A DNA stretch of 64,000 nt. Origin: an uncultured Holdemania sp. Its GTDB lineage: Bacteria; Bacillota_I; Bacilli_A; Erysipelotrichales; Erysipelotrichaceae. Every line of letters begins with the position of its first letter. Positions within the stretch are counted from its first letter, which is position 1. The stretch spans positions 1 to 64,000 of the forward strand of contig CAMQTJ010000005.1 of assembly GCA_947037125.1 (NCBI GenBank). Direction: 5' to 3'. Positions 1 to 9,200 of this stretch are shown piece by piece. The position numbers and the translations under genes were made by a program. The notes beneath the pieces were generated by a model. It was not told where the DNA came from and ran no database searches. It saw only the letters and a list, made by a program, of their open reading frames with translations.

Positions 1-981
<981 letters not shown>

Positions 982-985
982 TATT

Positions 986-1213
986 TTATCTCCCTCTACT
1001 TCTAAATATATATATTTTTTTTGCAATTAATTTAATCCAATAACATACAACAAATAAATTACCAAAAACATATAATATAAGGTATATCATCGAGTATCGT
1101 GTCATCTGAACATTGACATCACACATGTATCCAGTTATTAACAAAAATATTGTTGGACACATAGTAATTAATAAAGGTAAAATAAATCTCTTACCCCTTA
1201 ATAGATTTTTCAT
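986..1213 (-). CDS. Small two-helix membrane protein
   Basis: A 75-residue protein beginning MKNLLRGKRFILPL. This start was chosen over the ATG at 1246 because a strong GGGGGAG site lies six bases upstream of it. Two hydrophobic helices (about residues 9-30 and 38-58) are joined by a short polar loop with one Cys; the C-terminus is basic. It ends four bases before the start of the glycine-rich surface protein, so the two are probably one transcript. The family is not recognised. A role in export or anchoring of its neighbour is only a guess from position. Confidence 0.55.
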   Translation of the reverse strand: MKNLLRGKRFILPLLITMCPTIFLLITGYMCDVNVQMTRYSMIYLILYVFGNLFVVCYWIKLIAKKIYIFRSRGR

Positions 1214-1265
1214 AGTTGCTCCCCCATTTTCTTTAATAAGTACCAATTATTATATTTTCACATAG

Positions 1266-1308
1266 TATTAATAGTTTTTTTAAAATATATTAAAAAAAAC
1301 TATTAATA
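1266..1308. repeat. Perfect 16-bp inverted repeat
   Basis: Arms TATTAATAGTTTTTTT (1266-1281) and its exact complement (1293-1308) enclose an 11-base AT loop upstream of the small membrane protein. It could form an RNA hairpin with U- or A-tracts. Its function is unknown. Confidence 0.5.
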
Positions 1309-2486
1309 ACCATCCTATTTAATTAATTAATGCTTTTAAATTTTATTATGAATCTTTTAATAAAATAATAAATTTTAATATTAAATAGTGTTTACCCATT
1401 ATGTAAAAATAACAGATAAAATTCAATTCTGGTTTATAATAATACATTACTTTTAAATCATTTCATACTATATCACAAGTATAACATAAAGTACATAAAA
1501 CTTGTAAAGAAATTGGCGATAAAACGCTTTAAAATAACAATTTTTTGACATTATGTAAAAAAAAAAAAAATTTCATATATAATTATGTAGAATTTAATGA
1601 TTTTTTTAATTTTAATTTTTTATTTATTACTATTATTTGTCTATTATCGTTATGTTTTATTCTTATTTTAAATAAAATGTAGGTTAGTTTTGAAATACAA
1701 ATTTATTGTCCTTTTAATATTTGCAATAGAATACTATTCAATCAATTATTTTGCCCAAATACACAAAGTCTGATTTAGATAAAATGTAAAAAAAACAGAA
1801 ATAATCAAATAATTAAATAATAAAATTTTCCTAAAGTAAAGAATATTTCATATAAGACCCTTGAGTTTCTACTTATTCTATAGTTTAATAACGCTCTATT
1901 CTAGATGCTATTAGTTTTGTTATTTGAAAAATTTAGTATTTTTTCCGTATGTAGTCACCATGTTAATGATATATGTGTATCTCGGATTATCTAGGCATGC
2001 TAAATTATTAATTGAAAAATATATATTATATACTATCTAATATATCAGTGAAAGTTGTGATATATTATTGTCTAGATAATCACATGAATACAAATAAAAT
2101 TAAACTTAAGAAAAATTTACTAATAGAAACAAATAATTGTTCGCTAATAAGAAATAAGACTGTAAATTGTTCTTTATGAAAATAAATAACCTACTGGATT
2201 CTATTGCGAAAAATGTTGATGTACAGAGTATTATAATTCTAATACTCGATGTTATTGTTGTAAAGATTTTAGTAAAACAAATTATTTATTTACTAACACA
2301 ATTTACCAAGATAATAAGCTTGATCTTTTCAAAATTATTCTTGGACTTCATCTAATTTTCAGCTCTAATAAAGTTGTATTGGAAATTGAGTTATCAAATG
2401 CATACAACGTTAATTACAAAATTGTGTTACTTTTAGCTAGAAAATATAGAATTTAGATTTTAGCTCAAATAGTAAGCAAGTATTAG

Positions 2487-2572
2487 ATCCCATGTTCTAC
2501 GAGTCTGATACATTTATATTGGAGCTGAAAGCAAACAAAACAATTGTCAATCTTGTGGTACAGAACAACACA
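2487..2572 (+). pseudogene. Possible remnant of a transposase N-terminus
   Basis: With one frameshift the plus strand reads like DPMFYESDT then YIGAESKQNNCQSCGTEQH, containing a CxxC pair as in the zinc-finger start of ISL3-type transposases. Stops follow at once and nothing downstream continues it. This is a weak resemblance made by eye. Confidence 0.2.
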
Positions 2573-2767
2573 TGATATTGTTTTTTTGTAAACTCTATGG
2601 GTTTTATTCAAATAAAATTAGTGTATGATTGTTTAAACAAATTTGCAGCATTCCTATTTTTTCTGACTGCACAAATTTTATGTAAAATAAAAGATACATG
2701 TAACATCTTCTTTCAAATATAATTATAAACAGAGAACAAAAAATTTACAATAGTCATTATATACTTT

Positions 2768-2803
2768 AAAAGCACGTCACTTTTGTTGAAGTTGCGTGCT
2801 TTT
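2768..2803. terminator. Terminator of the glv/mal operon
   Basis: The inverted repeat AAAAGCACG/CGTGCTTTT, with further pairing inside, lies 34 bases past the stop of the GH4 gene. It carries T-runs on both strands. Confidence 0.75.
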
Positions 2804-2836
2804 CTGTTGTTTATTGCTATTATACTTTATTTAATT

Positions 2837-4195
2837 CTATTTTTTTAATTCAGGCCAAAAGTCTTTATTTGCAATAATCATATCATCTAAAATATTCTTT
2901 GCAACTTTTGCACTTGTAACTGTTTTATTCATTGTAAATGAAGCTAATACTTTTGAATACGATTTTTCAATTGCACCTTGAACTAATAGTTTTTCACTTG
3001 CTAATTGTTGATCCATCATACCTTTATAGAAAAGTCCGATTTCTTCACGTTGTTCATAAACTGGTCCATTAGCACCAATTTTCAAATTAACCTCAATCAT
3101 CGCATCATCTGCAATATTAGGAATCATCCCTTTATTTTCAACGATAACAATAAATTTATCATTTGTATCATTTTTTATAGCTACTGCAAGATCTGCGATA
3201 AAGTTACCATGAGCACCGTGATAAAAAGCAGATTCTAATACTTCACCTGTTTTTAGGTAATGATCTACACCATCAAATAAATCTTTTTCGCGTGACAGCA
3301 TAACTTCGTTAGCTCTTGTATGTAATGGATTACTATGTTCAACACTTTCTTTACTTAATAAATAGTAATTTAAATATGTATTAGGGAAATATTCAGGGAA
3401 TAGTTCAAGCATTTCATAAACACTTGCCCATGTAGGAATCCATGATTTTGCTGCATGTCTGTCTAATTCTTCTTCATTCAATGAATTAATATTCTTGATG
3501 AATGGCAAAGGTAATAAAGTTTTATTTTCTTTTACATAATCCTTTGCTTCCTGCATGATATCGCGACCTTCATATTTAATTGAAGTGAACCAACCAAAAT
3601 GGTTTAATCCAAAGTAATCCACATCAAATTTAGTATATTCTTTCGCATTATCGATACATTTACTAATCATTTCTAATATTGCAATTGGCATATCACAAAT
3701 ATTGATAATTCTAGCATTAGGTCTTAATACACGACAAGCCTCCGCAACAACCGCTGCAGGATTAGAATAATTTAGTATCCAGTGATTTTTATTTGCATAT
3801 TTAGTAACATCATCAATTACTTCAACCATTGGATCAATTGTTCTAAGACCATAAGCTAATCCACCACAACCACAAGTTTCTTGACCAACACAACCATGTT
3901 TTAGTGGGATTTTTTCATCTGTTTCTCTTAATGCATATTTTCCAACACGCATTTGTGCAAAGATAAAATCACTATTTTCATAAGCTATTTTTTTATCTGT
4001 TGTAACTACAAGTTTGATTGGTGAATTCATTTGATCTAAGATATACTTCACAACTACACTAACTTTATATTGACGTTCTTCATCAATATCAAACATTCTT
4101 ATTTCAGTTACCTGTAAGTCTTTTTCTCTTAATGCGATTGATTTAATAATCCCTGGTGAAAATGTACTTCCTCCGCCTACTACAGTAATAATCAT
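2837..4195 (-). CDS. glvA: GH4 6-phospho-alpha-glucosidase (maltose-6-P hydrolase)
   Basis: A 452-residue glycosyl hydrolase family 4 enzyme that hydrolyses phosphorylated alpha-glucosides such as maltose-6-phosphate in the cytoplasm, using NAD and a divalent metal. Visible are the Rossmann motif VVGGGSTFSPG at the N-terminus, MRVGKYALRETDEKIPL, VGQETCGCGGLAYG, NYSNPAA, the metal-binding Cys in NICDMP and the His in GLNHFGW. Similarity to Bacillus GlvA/MalA runs through to the C-terminal NKDFWPEL. Its start overlaps the stop of the PTS gene by one base (TAATG), and its ribosome site AGGAGG lies inside that gene. The phospho-alpha-glucosidase call over a phospho-galactosidase rests on overall likeness to GlvA and on the adjacent glucose/maltose-type EIICB. 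Confidence 0.9.
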   Translation of the reverse strand: MIITVVGGGSTFSPGIIKSIALREKDLQVTEIRMFDIDEERQYKVSVVVKYILDQMNSPIKLVVTTDKKIAYENSDFIFAQMRVGKYALRETDEKIPLKHGCVGQETCGCGGLAYGLRTIDPMVEVIDDVTKYANKNHWILNYSNPAAVVAEACRVLRPNARIINICDMPIAILEMISKCIDNAKEYTKFDVDYFGLNHFGWFTSIKYEGRDIMQEAKDYVKENKTLLPLPFIKNINSLNEEELDRHAAKSWIPTWASVYEMLELFPEYFPNTYLNYYLLSKESVEHSNPLHTRANEVMLSREKDLFDGVDHYLKTGEVLESAFYHGAHGNFIADLAVAIKNDTNDKFIVIVENKGMIPNIADDAMIEVNLKIGANGPVYEQREEIGLFYKGMMDQQLASEKLLVQGAIEKSYSKVLASFTMNKTVTSAKVAKNILDDMIIANKDFWPELKK

Positions 4196-5787
4196 TATTT
4201 ATTTCCTCCTATTTCTTGAATATAAGCTTCAAGTGCTGTTCTAATATCTGCAACTTCTAAACCATATATAATTTGGATATCATTATCTTTTTTGATAATT
4301 CCACTGTTTTTAGTTTTATTGATCATTGTTTCATCAAGTAAATCAATTTGCTTAATGTTAACTCTTAATCTTGTAAAGCAATTTTCAATAGTATTAATGT
4401 TATCAATTCCACCTAAACCATCAAGTATAGCCTTTACATTAACACCAGTATCTTTTTGAATAACTTTTTTTATTTCATTTGTTTCTACTGCAATTGTTTC
4501 ATCTTCATTCTCTATAACTTCATCTTCTCTACCTGGTGTTTTTAAATTGAATTTTTTAATAACAAAAGTAAATATTACAAAGTATAAAACTATTTGAATT
4601 GCACCTAATAAATACATTGTAGGGTAACTAGTTTTTTCAACACCTGCTAAGACGTTCATAATTGTAGATGAAACAATATTCCCACCACAAAATGCTGTTA
4701 CTTCAAATATTGATAATAAAGCAATAAATATACCTGCGATCATTGCATGAATTACATATAATACTGGTGCAACAAAGGCAAACATAAAGTCTAATGGTTC
4801 TGTAATACCGGCAAGACATGCTGTAACTACTAATGGAATAATAATCGCTCTTGTCTTTGCTTTATTTTGCTTGTGTGCTGTATAAATAAATGCAGCTCCG
4901 ATTCCAATATAACCAAACATTTTTGTAAAACCTGTAGCCATATAATAAATTGAAGATGAAAATTGTTCTATTGGCATTTGCATTTCTGCCATAACAATTG
5001 GATACGCCCCAGCAATTACGGTATCACCAACTTGTAATACACCACCAATATCAGTAAATTGAAATGGAGTATAAATTAAATGATGAAGTCCTGTTGGAAT
5101 AAGTAATCTTTCTAAAAATCCATAAAGAAATAATCCAAAGTTTCCAGAATCTTTAATAACCATAACTAATGCACTGATTCCTTGTTGTGCAAAAGGCCAA
5201 AGGTATGTACTTGCCACACCAAATCCCATTGAAACAAAAATCATACATGCAAAACTAAATTTAAATCCTGAATAGATTTGAAATGCACCTTTAAACTTAA
5301 CATCACAAGTTTTATTAAAGACATATCCACATAAACAACCTAAGATAATACCACCAAAAACTGACATATCAAGATTTTGAATACCAAGTATTGTTGATTG
5401 TCCAGTACCAATAAGCCCTAACATACCACCTGAATCAGCTAAATTACCAGTTAATTTTAAAGTTGTATTACTAGCTGTTAGGTACATAATATAAGACATT
5501 AATCCTATAAGACCCGCATGATTCTTTTGTTTCTTTGCAATAGCTGCAGCAATTCCTACAACAAAAATAACCGATAAGTTATTTATAACCGCCATAATAC
5601 AATCATAAATTAAAGTTCCAAATAATTTAATTGGGAAAAAATTTAAAAACGGTAAAGCTTCAACTAATTGTTGGTTAGTTAATAAAACCCCTACAACCAT
5701 AATTAATCCTGCAACTGAAAGATACATTAATGGTTGAACCATTACCTTTGCAAATTGTTCTAATAATGCTAAAATCTTTTTTTTCAT
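4195..5787 (-). CDS. glvC: PTS EIICB, alpha-glucoside/maltose type
   Basis: A 530-residue membrane permease of the glucose PTS superfamily. The EIIC domain (about residues 1-410) has many transmembrane helices and the conserved segments PTGLHHLIYTPFQF and GITEPLDFMF. A charged linker leads to a C-terminal EIIB domain with the phosphorylation motif ENCFTRLRV (Cys about residue 470). It imports and phosphorylates an alpha-glucoside, probably maltose. It has no EIIA domain; that is supplied by the separate gene at 6722-7204. A RAT/terminator lies directly upstream, so its expression should depend on the antiterminator. Confidence 0.9.
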   Translation of the reverse strand: MKKKILALLEQFAKVMVQPLMYLSVAGLIMVVGVLLTNQQLVEALPFLNFFPIKLFGTLIYDCIMAVINNLSVIFVVGIAAAIAKKQKNHAGLIGLMSYIMYLTASNTTLKLTGNLADSGGMLGLIGTGQSTILGIQNLDMSVFGGIILGCLCGYVFNKTCDVKFKGAFQIYSGFKFSFACMIFVSMGFGVASTYLWPFAQQGISALVMVIKDSGNFGLFLYGFLERLLIPTGLHHLIYTPFQFTDIGGVLQVGDTVIAGAYPIVMAEMQMPIEQFSSSIYYMATGFTKMFGYIGIGAAFIYTAHKQNKAKTRAIIIPLVVTACLAGITEPLDFMFAFVAPVLYVIHAMIAGIFIALLSIFEVTAFCGGNIVSSTIMNVLAGVEKTSYPTMYLLGAIQIVLYFVIFTFVIKKFNLKTPGREDEVIENEDETIAVETNEIKKVIQKDTGVNVKAILDGLGGIDNINTIENCFTRLRVNIKQIDLLDETMINKTKNSGIIKKDNDIQIIYGLEVADIRTALEAYIQEIGGNK

Positions 5788-5812
5788 AACTTCTCCTCTT
5801 TTCTTTTTTATA

Positions 5813-5862
5813 TAAAAAAGACCACAAAAAAGTTAAGCATATGCTCACGTTTTTTGGGTCTT
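5813..5862 (-). terminator. Conditional terminator before the EIICB gene
   Basis: Read on the minus strand, AAGACC pairs with GGTCTT around an A/T-rich inner stem and is followed by a T-run. The 5' arm shares bases with the RAT at 5857-5886, so the two structures exclude each other. Confidence 0.8.
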
Positions 5863-5886
5863 GCCTGATTTATTCAGTAACAATCC
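5857..5886 (-). promoter_or_regulatory. RAT antiterminator site for a BglG/LicT protein
   Basis: The minus strand reads GGATTGTTACTG, six bases, then TCAGGCAAGACC. This matches the known ribonucleic antiterminator of sacPA/bgl-type operons. Its first G is the last base of the antiterminator gene's own TAG stop. Its 3' end overlaps the terminator stem. Confidence 0.88.
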
Positions 5887-6713
5887 TACTTAGATAAAAA
5901 TTTGGTAATATGTATTAATAAATAAACTATTTCTTGTTTACTTATGTGATAATTAAATTCATTCAATAAATATTTTTTATATTCACCAATAAAAATTTCA
6001 TGTTTATTATTTTCATTAATTAAATAGCTATATAAACTATCATTTTCACTACTAATAATTTCTTTATCATTAAAAATCCTTTGTGCTAAAAATTTTAAAT
6101 GTGTTGTTATTCGCATTTTATCAAAATCATCATTACTAGTATCTATTTGATAAGTGCAATTCATGATATCTAATGTCCCCTTAACAAACTTTAGGGTATT
6201 TACAGTATTACTTGTTGATTGCTTAGTTACACTATTGATAATATGTAAAGCAATATATGCGGCTTCATCTTGATCAAGTTTTATATTTAATACCTCATCA
6301 ATATACTTTAAACTATACAACCCAATTTCATATTCATCAGGATATAAGATTTTAATTTCCGACAGCATTAAATTTGGCAATAATATTTCATCAATACTTC
6401 TTTGAATCGCAAAACTTATGTGATCTGTCAAAGATATAATAATTTGATTACTAATAATAAATCCTTGCTTTTCTGCATATTCGATAATATGTTGAGAAAT
6501 TGCAAAATGAACTTCATTCGTATCCTCAAGTAATCTTAAAAATTTAGTTTGCAATTCATCTTGGACAAAATATGTCTTTTCAATCTTAGCTTTATCTACT
6601 TGCTCACTATTTTTTTTATTAAATCCGATACCAGAACCTAAAACTATCATTTCTTGTTCATTTTCAGTGCGTATTGCAACTGCATTGTTATTAAATATTT
6701 TTGTAATCGTCAT
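5886..6713 (-). CDS. BglG/LicT-family transcription antiterminator
   Basis: A 275-residue RNA-binding antiterminator. The N-terminal co-antiterminator domain (about residues 1-55) begins MTITKIFNNNAVAI and contains VLGSGIGF. Two PRD domains follow (about 65-170 and 175-275), with conserved histidines in EVHFAISQHI, LTDHISFAI and LLIHITKF that are phosphorylated by the PTS in this family. It is expected to bind the RATs at 5857-5886 and near 7247-7277 when the sugar is present. It lies between the EIIA gene and the EIICB gene, so it probably controls its own operon. Confidence 0.92.
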   Translation of the reverse strand: MTITKIFNNNAVAIRTENEQEMIVLGSGIGFNKKNSEQVDKAKIEKTYFVQDELQTKFLRLLEDTNEVHFAISQHIIEYAEKQGFIISNQIIISLTDHISFAIQRSIDEILLPNLMLSEIKILYPDEYEIGLYSLKYIDEVLNIKLDQDEAAYIALHIINSVTKQSTSNTVNTLKFVKGTLDIMNCTYQIDTSNDDFDKMRITTHLKFLAQRIFNDKEIISSENDSLYSYLINENNKHEIFIGEYKKYLLNEFNYHISKQEIVYLLIHITKFLSK

Positions 6714-6721
6714 TTTTCACC

Positions 6722-7204
6722 TTATTTCTTTAGTAGGCATATAATGTTATTACTAGCTTCTACATGATTTGGTAATGTTTTTTCTTCAATCTTGAAATCA
6801 TCTTTATTTAAAATAATTGTCATAATCGTAGGATCTATATTCAGTTTTGCTACATTTAAATAGTCAAACGATATTAATTTTGTTTTTGGTGTAACTTTAT
6901 CACCAACTGAAACAAAACATTCAAAGTACTTTCCTTTAAGGCTTACAGTATCAATTCCAATATGAATTAATAGTTCAATTCCATTTGCAGTTTTTATACC
7001 TAAGGCATGAAGTGTACTTGAAACTAGTATGATTTCTCCGTCGACTGGTGAATATACATCGTTTGATGATGGATTAATTGCATAAGTTTTTCCCATCATT
7101 TCTTGTGCAAACATTGGATCTGATATTTCTTTTGTTTCTACAACTTCTCCATTACATACTGCATAAATCGGTGTTACTTGATTTTTTTTAAATAAATTAA
7201 CCAT
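6722..7204 (-). CDS. PTS glucose-type EIIA protein
   Basis: A 160-residue soluble EIIA of the Crr family. It takes phosphate from HPr and passes it to EIIB. The active-site pair is visible: His66 in STLHALGIKT and His81 in LLIHIGIDTVSLKG. The domain core SPVDGEI is also present. It is the first gene of the operon, eight bases ahead of the antiterminator gene. As a free-standing EIIA it could also serve other EIICB proteins in the cell. Confidence 0.9.
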   Translation of the reverse strand: MVNLFKKNQVTPIYAVCNGEVVETKEISDPMFAQEMMGKTYAINPSSNDVYSPVDGEIILVSSTLHALGIKTANGIELLIHIGIDTVSLKGKYFECFVSVGDKVTPKTKLISFDYLNVAKLNIDPTIMTIILNKDDFKIEEKTLPNHVEASNNIICLLKK

Positions 7205-7221
7205 AAGTCTCCTTTAACAAA

Positions 7222-7259
7222 ATAAAAGGCATGAGCCCTAAAATATAAGACTCATGCCT
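7222..7259 (-). terminator. Leader terminator before the EIIA gene
   Basis: On the minus strand AGGCATGAG (7251-7259) pairs with CTCATGCCT (7227-7235) and is followed by TTTATTTT. It sits in the short leader between the promoter and the EIIA ribosome site. Confidence 0.8.
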
Positions 7260-7277
7260 AATTTAATAGTCACATGT
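7247..7277 (-). promoter_or_regulatory. Probable second RAT in the operon leader
   Basis: The minus strand reads GTGACTATTAAATTAGGCATGAG, close to the other RAT (GTTACT...CAGGCAAGA). As in the other copy, its 3' half forms the 5' arm of the following terminator. It is more degenerate at the 5' end than the 5857-5886 site. Confidence 0.55.
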
Positions 7278-7285
7278 GCTAATAA

Positions 7286-7314
7286 ATAATATCTTGTATA
7301 GATAATAAAGTCAA
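7286..7314 (-). promoter_or_regulatory. Promoter of the glv operon
   Basis: A sigma-A promoter on the minus strand: -35 TTGACT (7309-7314), 17-base spacer, -10 TATTAT (7286-7291). Transcription would start near 7279, at the beginning of the RAT-like leader. Confidence 0.75.
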
Positions 7315-7434
7315 CATTTTTTTTAAAATAATATATATCTTATGAAACGATTTATATTATTTCTTATATCAGCAAATGTTATTAAGACTAATTTATAATA
7401 CTTTTTATTTATTTAATTTGATTATAATTGATTT

Positions 7435-7857
7435 TTAAAATTGAGCAACCATATCTACATGTTCACAATGTTCATCTAAGTAAGCCTCAGATATTACTTT
7501 AAATCCACAGTTTTCATAAAACTTTACTGCTGTCACTTGTCCTGAAAGATATATTTGGTTATAACCCAATTCAAGTGCATTTTTCGTTATACAATTTACA
7601 ATTATCTTACCATAGCCTTTTTTACGAAATTGTTTTAAAATTGCGAAACGACCTAATTTCATATGATTATTTTCATCTACAAAAAAACGTGCACAACCAG
7701 CTATTTGATCATCAACATATAAAATACAATGTGTGCAAATATCATCAATTTCATCATAATCTTCTTTAAAACCTTGTTCTTTCAAAAAGACTGTTTCTCT
7801 TATAATTTTACTTATCTCATAACCTTTTATACCTTTAATTAAATTTATATTAAACAT
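7435..7857 (-). CDS. GNAT acetyltransferase, YjcF/ElaA-like
   Basis: A 140-residue GNAT-fold N-acetyltransferase beginning MFNINLIKG. The start at 7857 was chosen for its GAGGAG site. The pattern RETVFLKEQGF, HCILYVDDQIAGCARF, KLGRFAILKQFRKKGYG (acetyl-CoA loop), AVKFYENCGFKV and CEHVDM fits the YjcF/ElaA branch. It overlaps the end of the upstream membrane-protein gene by eight bases, so the two are translationally coupled. The substrate is not predictable. Confidence 0.8.
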   Translation of the reverse strand: MFNINLIKGIKGYEISKIIRETVFLKEQGFKEDYDEIDDICTHCILYVDDQIAGCARFFVDENNHMKLGRFAILKQFRKKGYGKIIVNCITKNALELGYNQIYLSGQVTAVKFYENCGFKVISEAYLDEHCEHVDMVAQF

Positions 7858-9094
7858 TTTGATCTCCTCTAATAATCCTACTAACAACATTACTTGAACC
7901 TCGCATGTACTCATTATTTAAAAATGAAATATAACTACCTGGAGATACCATGCCATTTAAATTTAGTAAATCTAATTGTTTTGATCGAATAATATGATCA
8001 GATAGTAACACACAATTTGTACTAAAAACAAAGTATGTTCTAAACTTACCTGTTGAAAATTTATACATTTTCGCATTAGTTTCTTTAAATACTCTACTAG
8101 CATAATCTAATGAGTGTTTATCACCGTTTGCTAAAGCACACTTCCATGCAATTGTTCTACTCATTAATTCTTTAATTCGTGTCTGTACTATATCAATTTG
8201 ATTTTCACTAAGTTTTATACCATATGAAATGATTAATTTTTTCTCCGTTTCGATATGATGTTTTATAAAACTATCTTTTTGCGAAATAATTAAGACACCA
8301 TCACCCAATGTTCCAAATAGATGTCTTTTTTCAGGATCATGTAACCCATACGAATATACTAAATCCTTGTAGGCTATATCCACATGCCCTAAAGATTCAG
8401 GACCCTGTTTTTTAAGATAAATAAACACCTCAATATCAAAATCATCGCTATTGATCTGCTTTTGTTTTTTCAAATTACTAATTGACATAAATACTTTAAT
8501 CGGTAATATAGTAGCAAAAAAAATCGGTAATGAAATATTTAAATGTTTAGTTATTTTTTGTTTAAATGCTTCTGAAAGAATTTCCTTAAAACCTTCAATT
8601 ATCGATATAAAACTCGAAAATACTAAATAAAATCCTGATACATTAGTTAATACAAAAAGCATACCTATCGGATTAATTATCAAATATAAACCAATAATTA
8701 AAGAAACTATTGCCATAAATAAACGGTATCCAACACCCTTTAATCCATCTTTACGATAAACATAATAATTTACAAATTGAATTGTACTAATTAAAAGAGC
8801 CCACCACCCTACAACATACGGTATAAATATTGCAATTTCTTCTGTCTTATAGGCCAAATAAAACAAAAAAATAAATCCTGCAATAAGCTTTGCAATATTA
8901 TTAAAACTAAAGCCTATCTTTCTTTTAATGAAAAGTAAAAATATTTGGTTTAAACATAAAAATAATGTTCCTATACATAGAATAATCCAAACAAAATTCC
9001 AAATTAGAAATTGTTTATTAAAGCACATTATTCCAACAAATATCAAAAATAAATCAAAAATTAAATCGTTAATACTTCCTATTTTTTTATTCAT
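7850..9094 (-). CDS. DUF308/HdeD-like membrane protein with C-terminal hydrolase-like domain
   Basis: A 414-residue protein. The first ~210 residues hold about six to seven hydrophobic helices in the paired pattern of HdeD/DUF308 proteins (IIGLYLIINPIGMLFVLTNVSGFYLVFSS). The last ~200 residues are soluble and contain LGHVDIAYKDLVYSYG, then FSTNCVLLSDHII. A His-containing segment before a Cys-containing helix is the order seen in permuted NlpC/P60-type or DUF4105-like papain folds. The hydrolase reading is an inference from these two motifs. It is coupled to the downstream acetyltransferase gene by an overlap. Confidence 0.5.
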   Translation of the reverse strand: MNKKIGSINDLIFDLFLIFVGIMCFNKQFLIWNFVWIILCIGTLFLCLNQIFLLFIKRKIGFSFNNIAKLIAGFIFLFYLAYKTEEIAIFIPYVVGWWALLISTIQFVNYYVYRKDGLKGVGYRLFMAIVSLIIGLYLIINPIGMLFVLTNVSGFYLVFSSFISIIEGFKEILSEAFKQKITKHLNISLPIFFATILPIKVFMSISNLKKQKQINSDDFDIEVFIYLKKQGPESLGHVDIAYKDLVYSYGLHDPEKRHLFGTLGDGVLIISQKDSFIKHHIETEKKLIISYGIKLSENQIDIVQTRIKELMSRTIAWKCALANGDKHSLDYASRVFKETNAKMYKFSTGKFRTYFVFSTNCVLLSDHIIRSKQLDLLNLNGMVSPGSYISFLNNEYMRGSSNVVSRIIRGDQNV

Positions 9095-9200
9095 ATTTGG
9101 TCCTCTTATATTATTTTACATTACTATATATTAATTTCAAGCTATATTATAAAAATATTTGCACATACTATAATTATATATGAAAAAAGGATGATGAAAT

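Larger units (their letters stand above)
1214..2836. other. Long gene-poor AT-rich region
   Basis: About 1.6 kb without a convincing gene. It holds a 16-bp perfect inverted repeat (1266-1281 with 1293-1308), an inverted repeat GATTATCTAG/CTAGATAATC (1985-1994, 2072-2081), a TTG-initiated 62-codon frame at 2167-2355 with no ribosome binding site, and a short coding-like remnant at 2487-2572. It looks like decayed DNA between a surface-protein locus and a sugar operon. Confidence 0.5.

Noticed and set aside
2167-2355. 62-codon hydrophobic plus-strand frame
   Set aside because: It begins with TTG, has no ribosome site, and sits in very AT-rich decayed sequence where such frames arise by chance.
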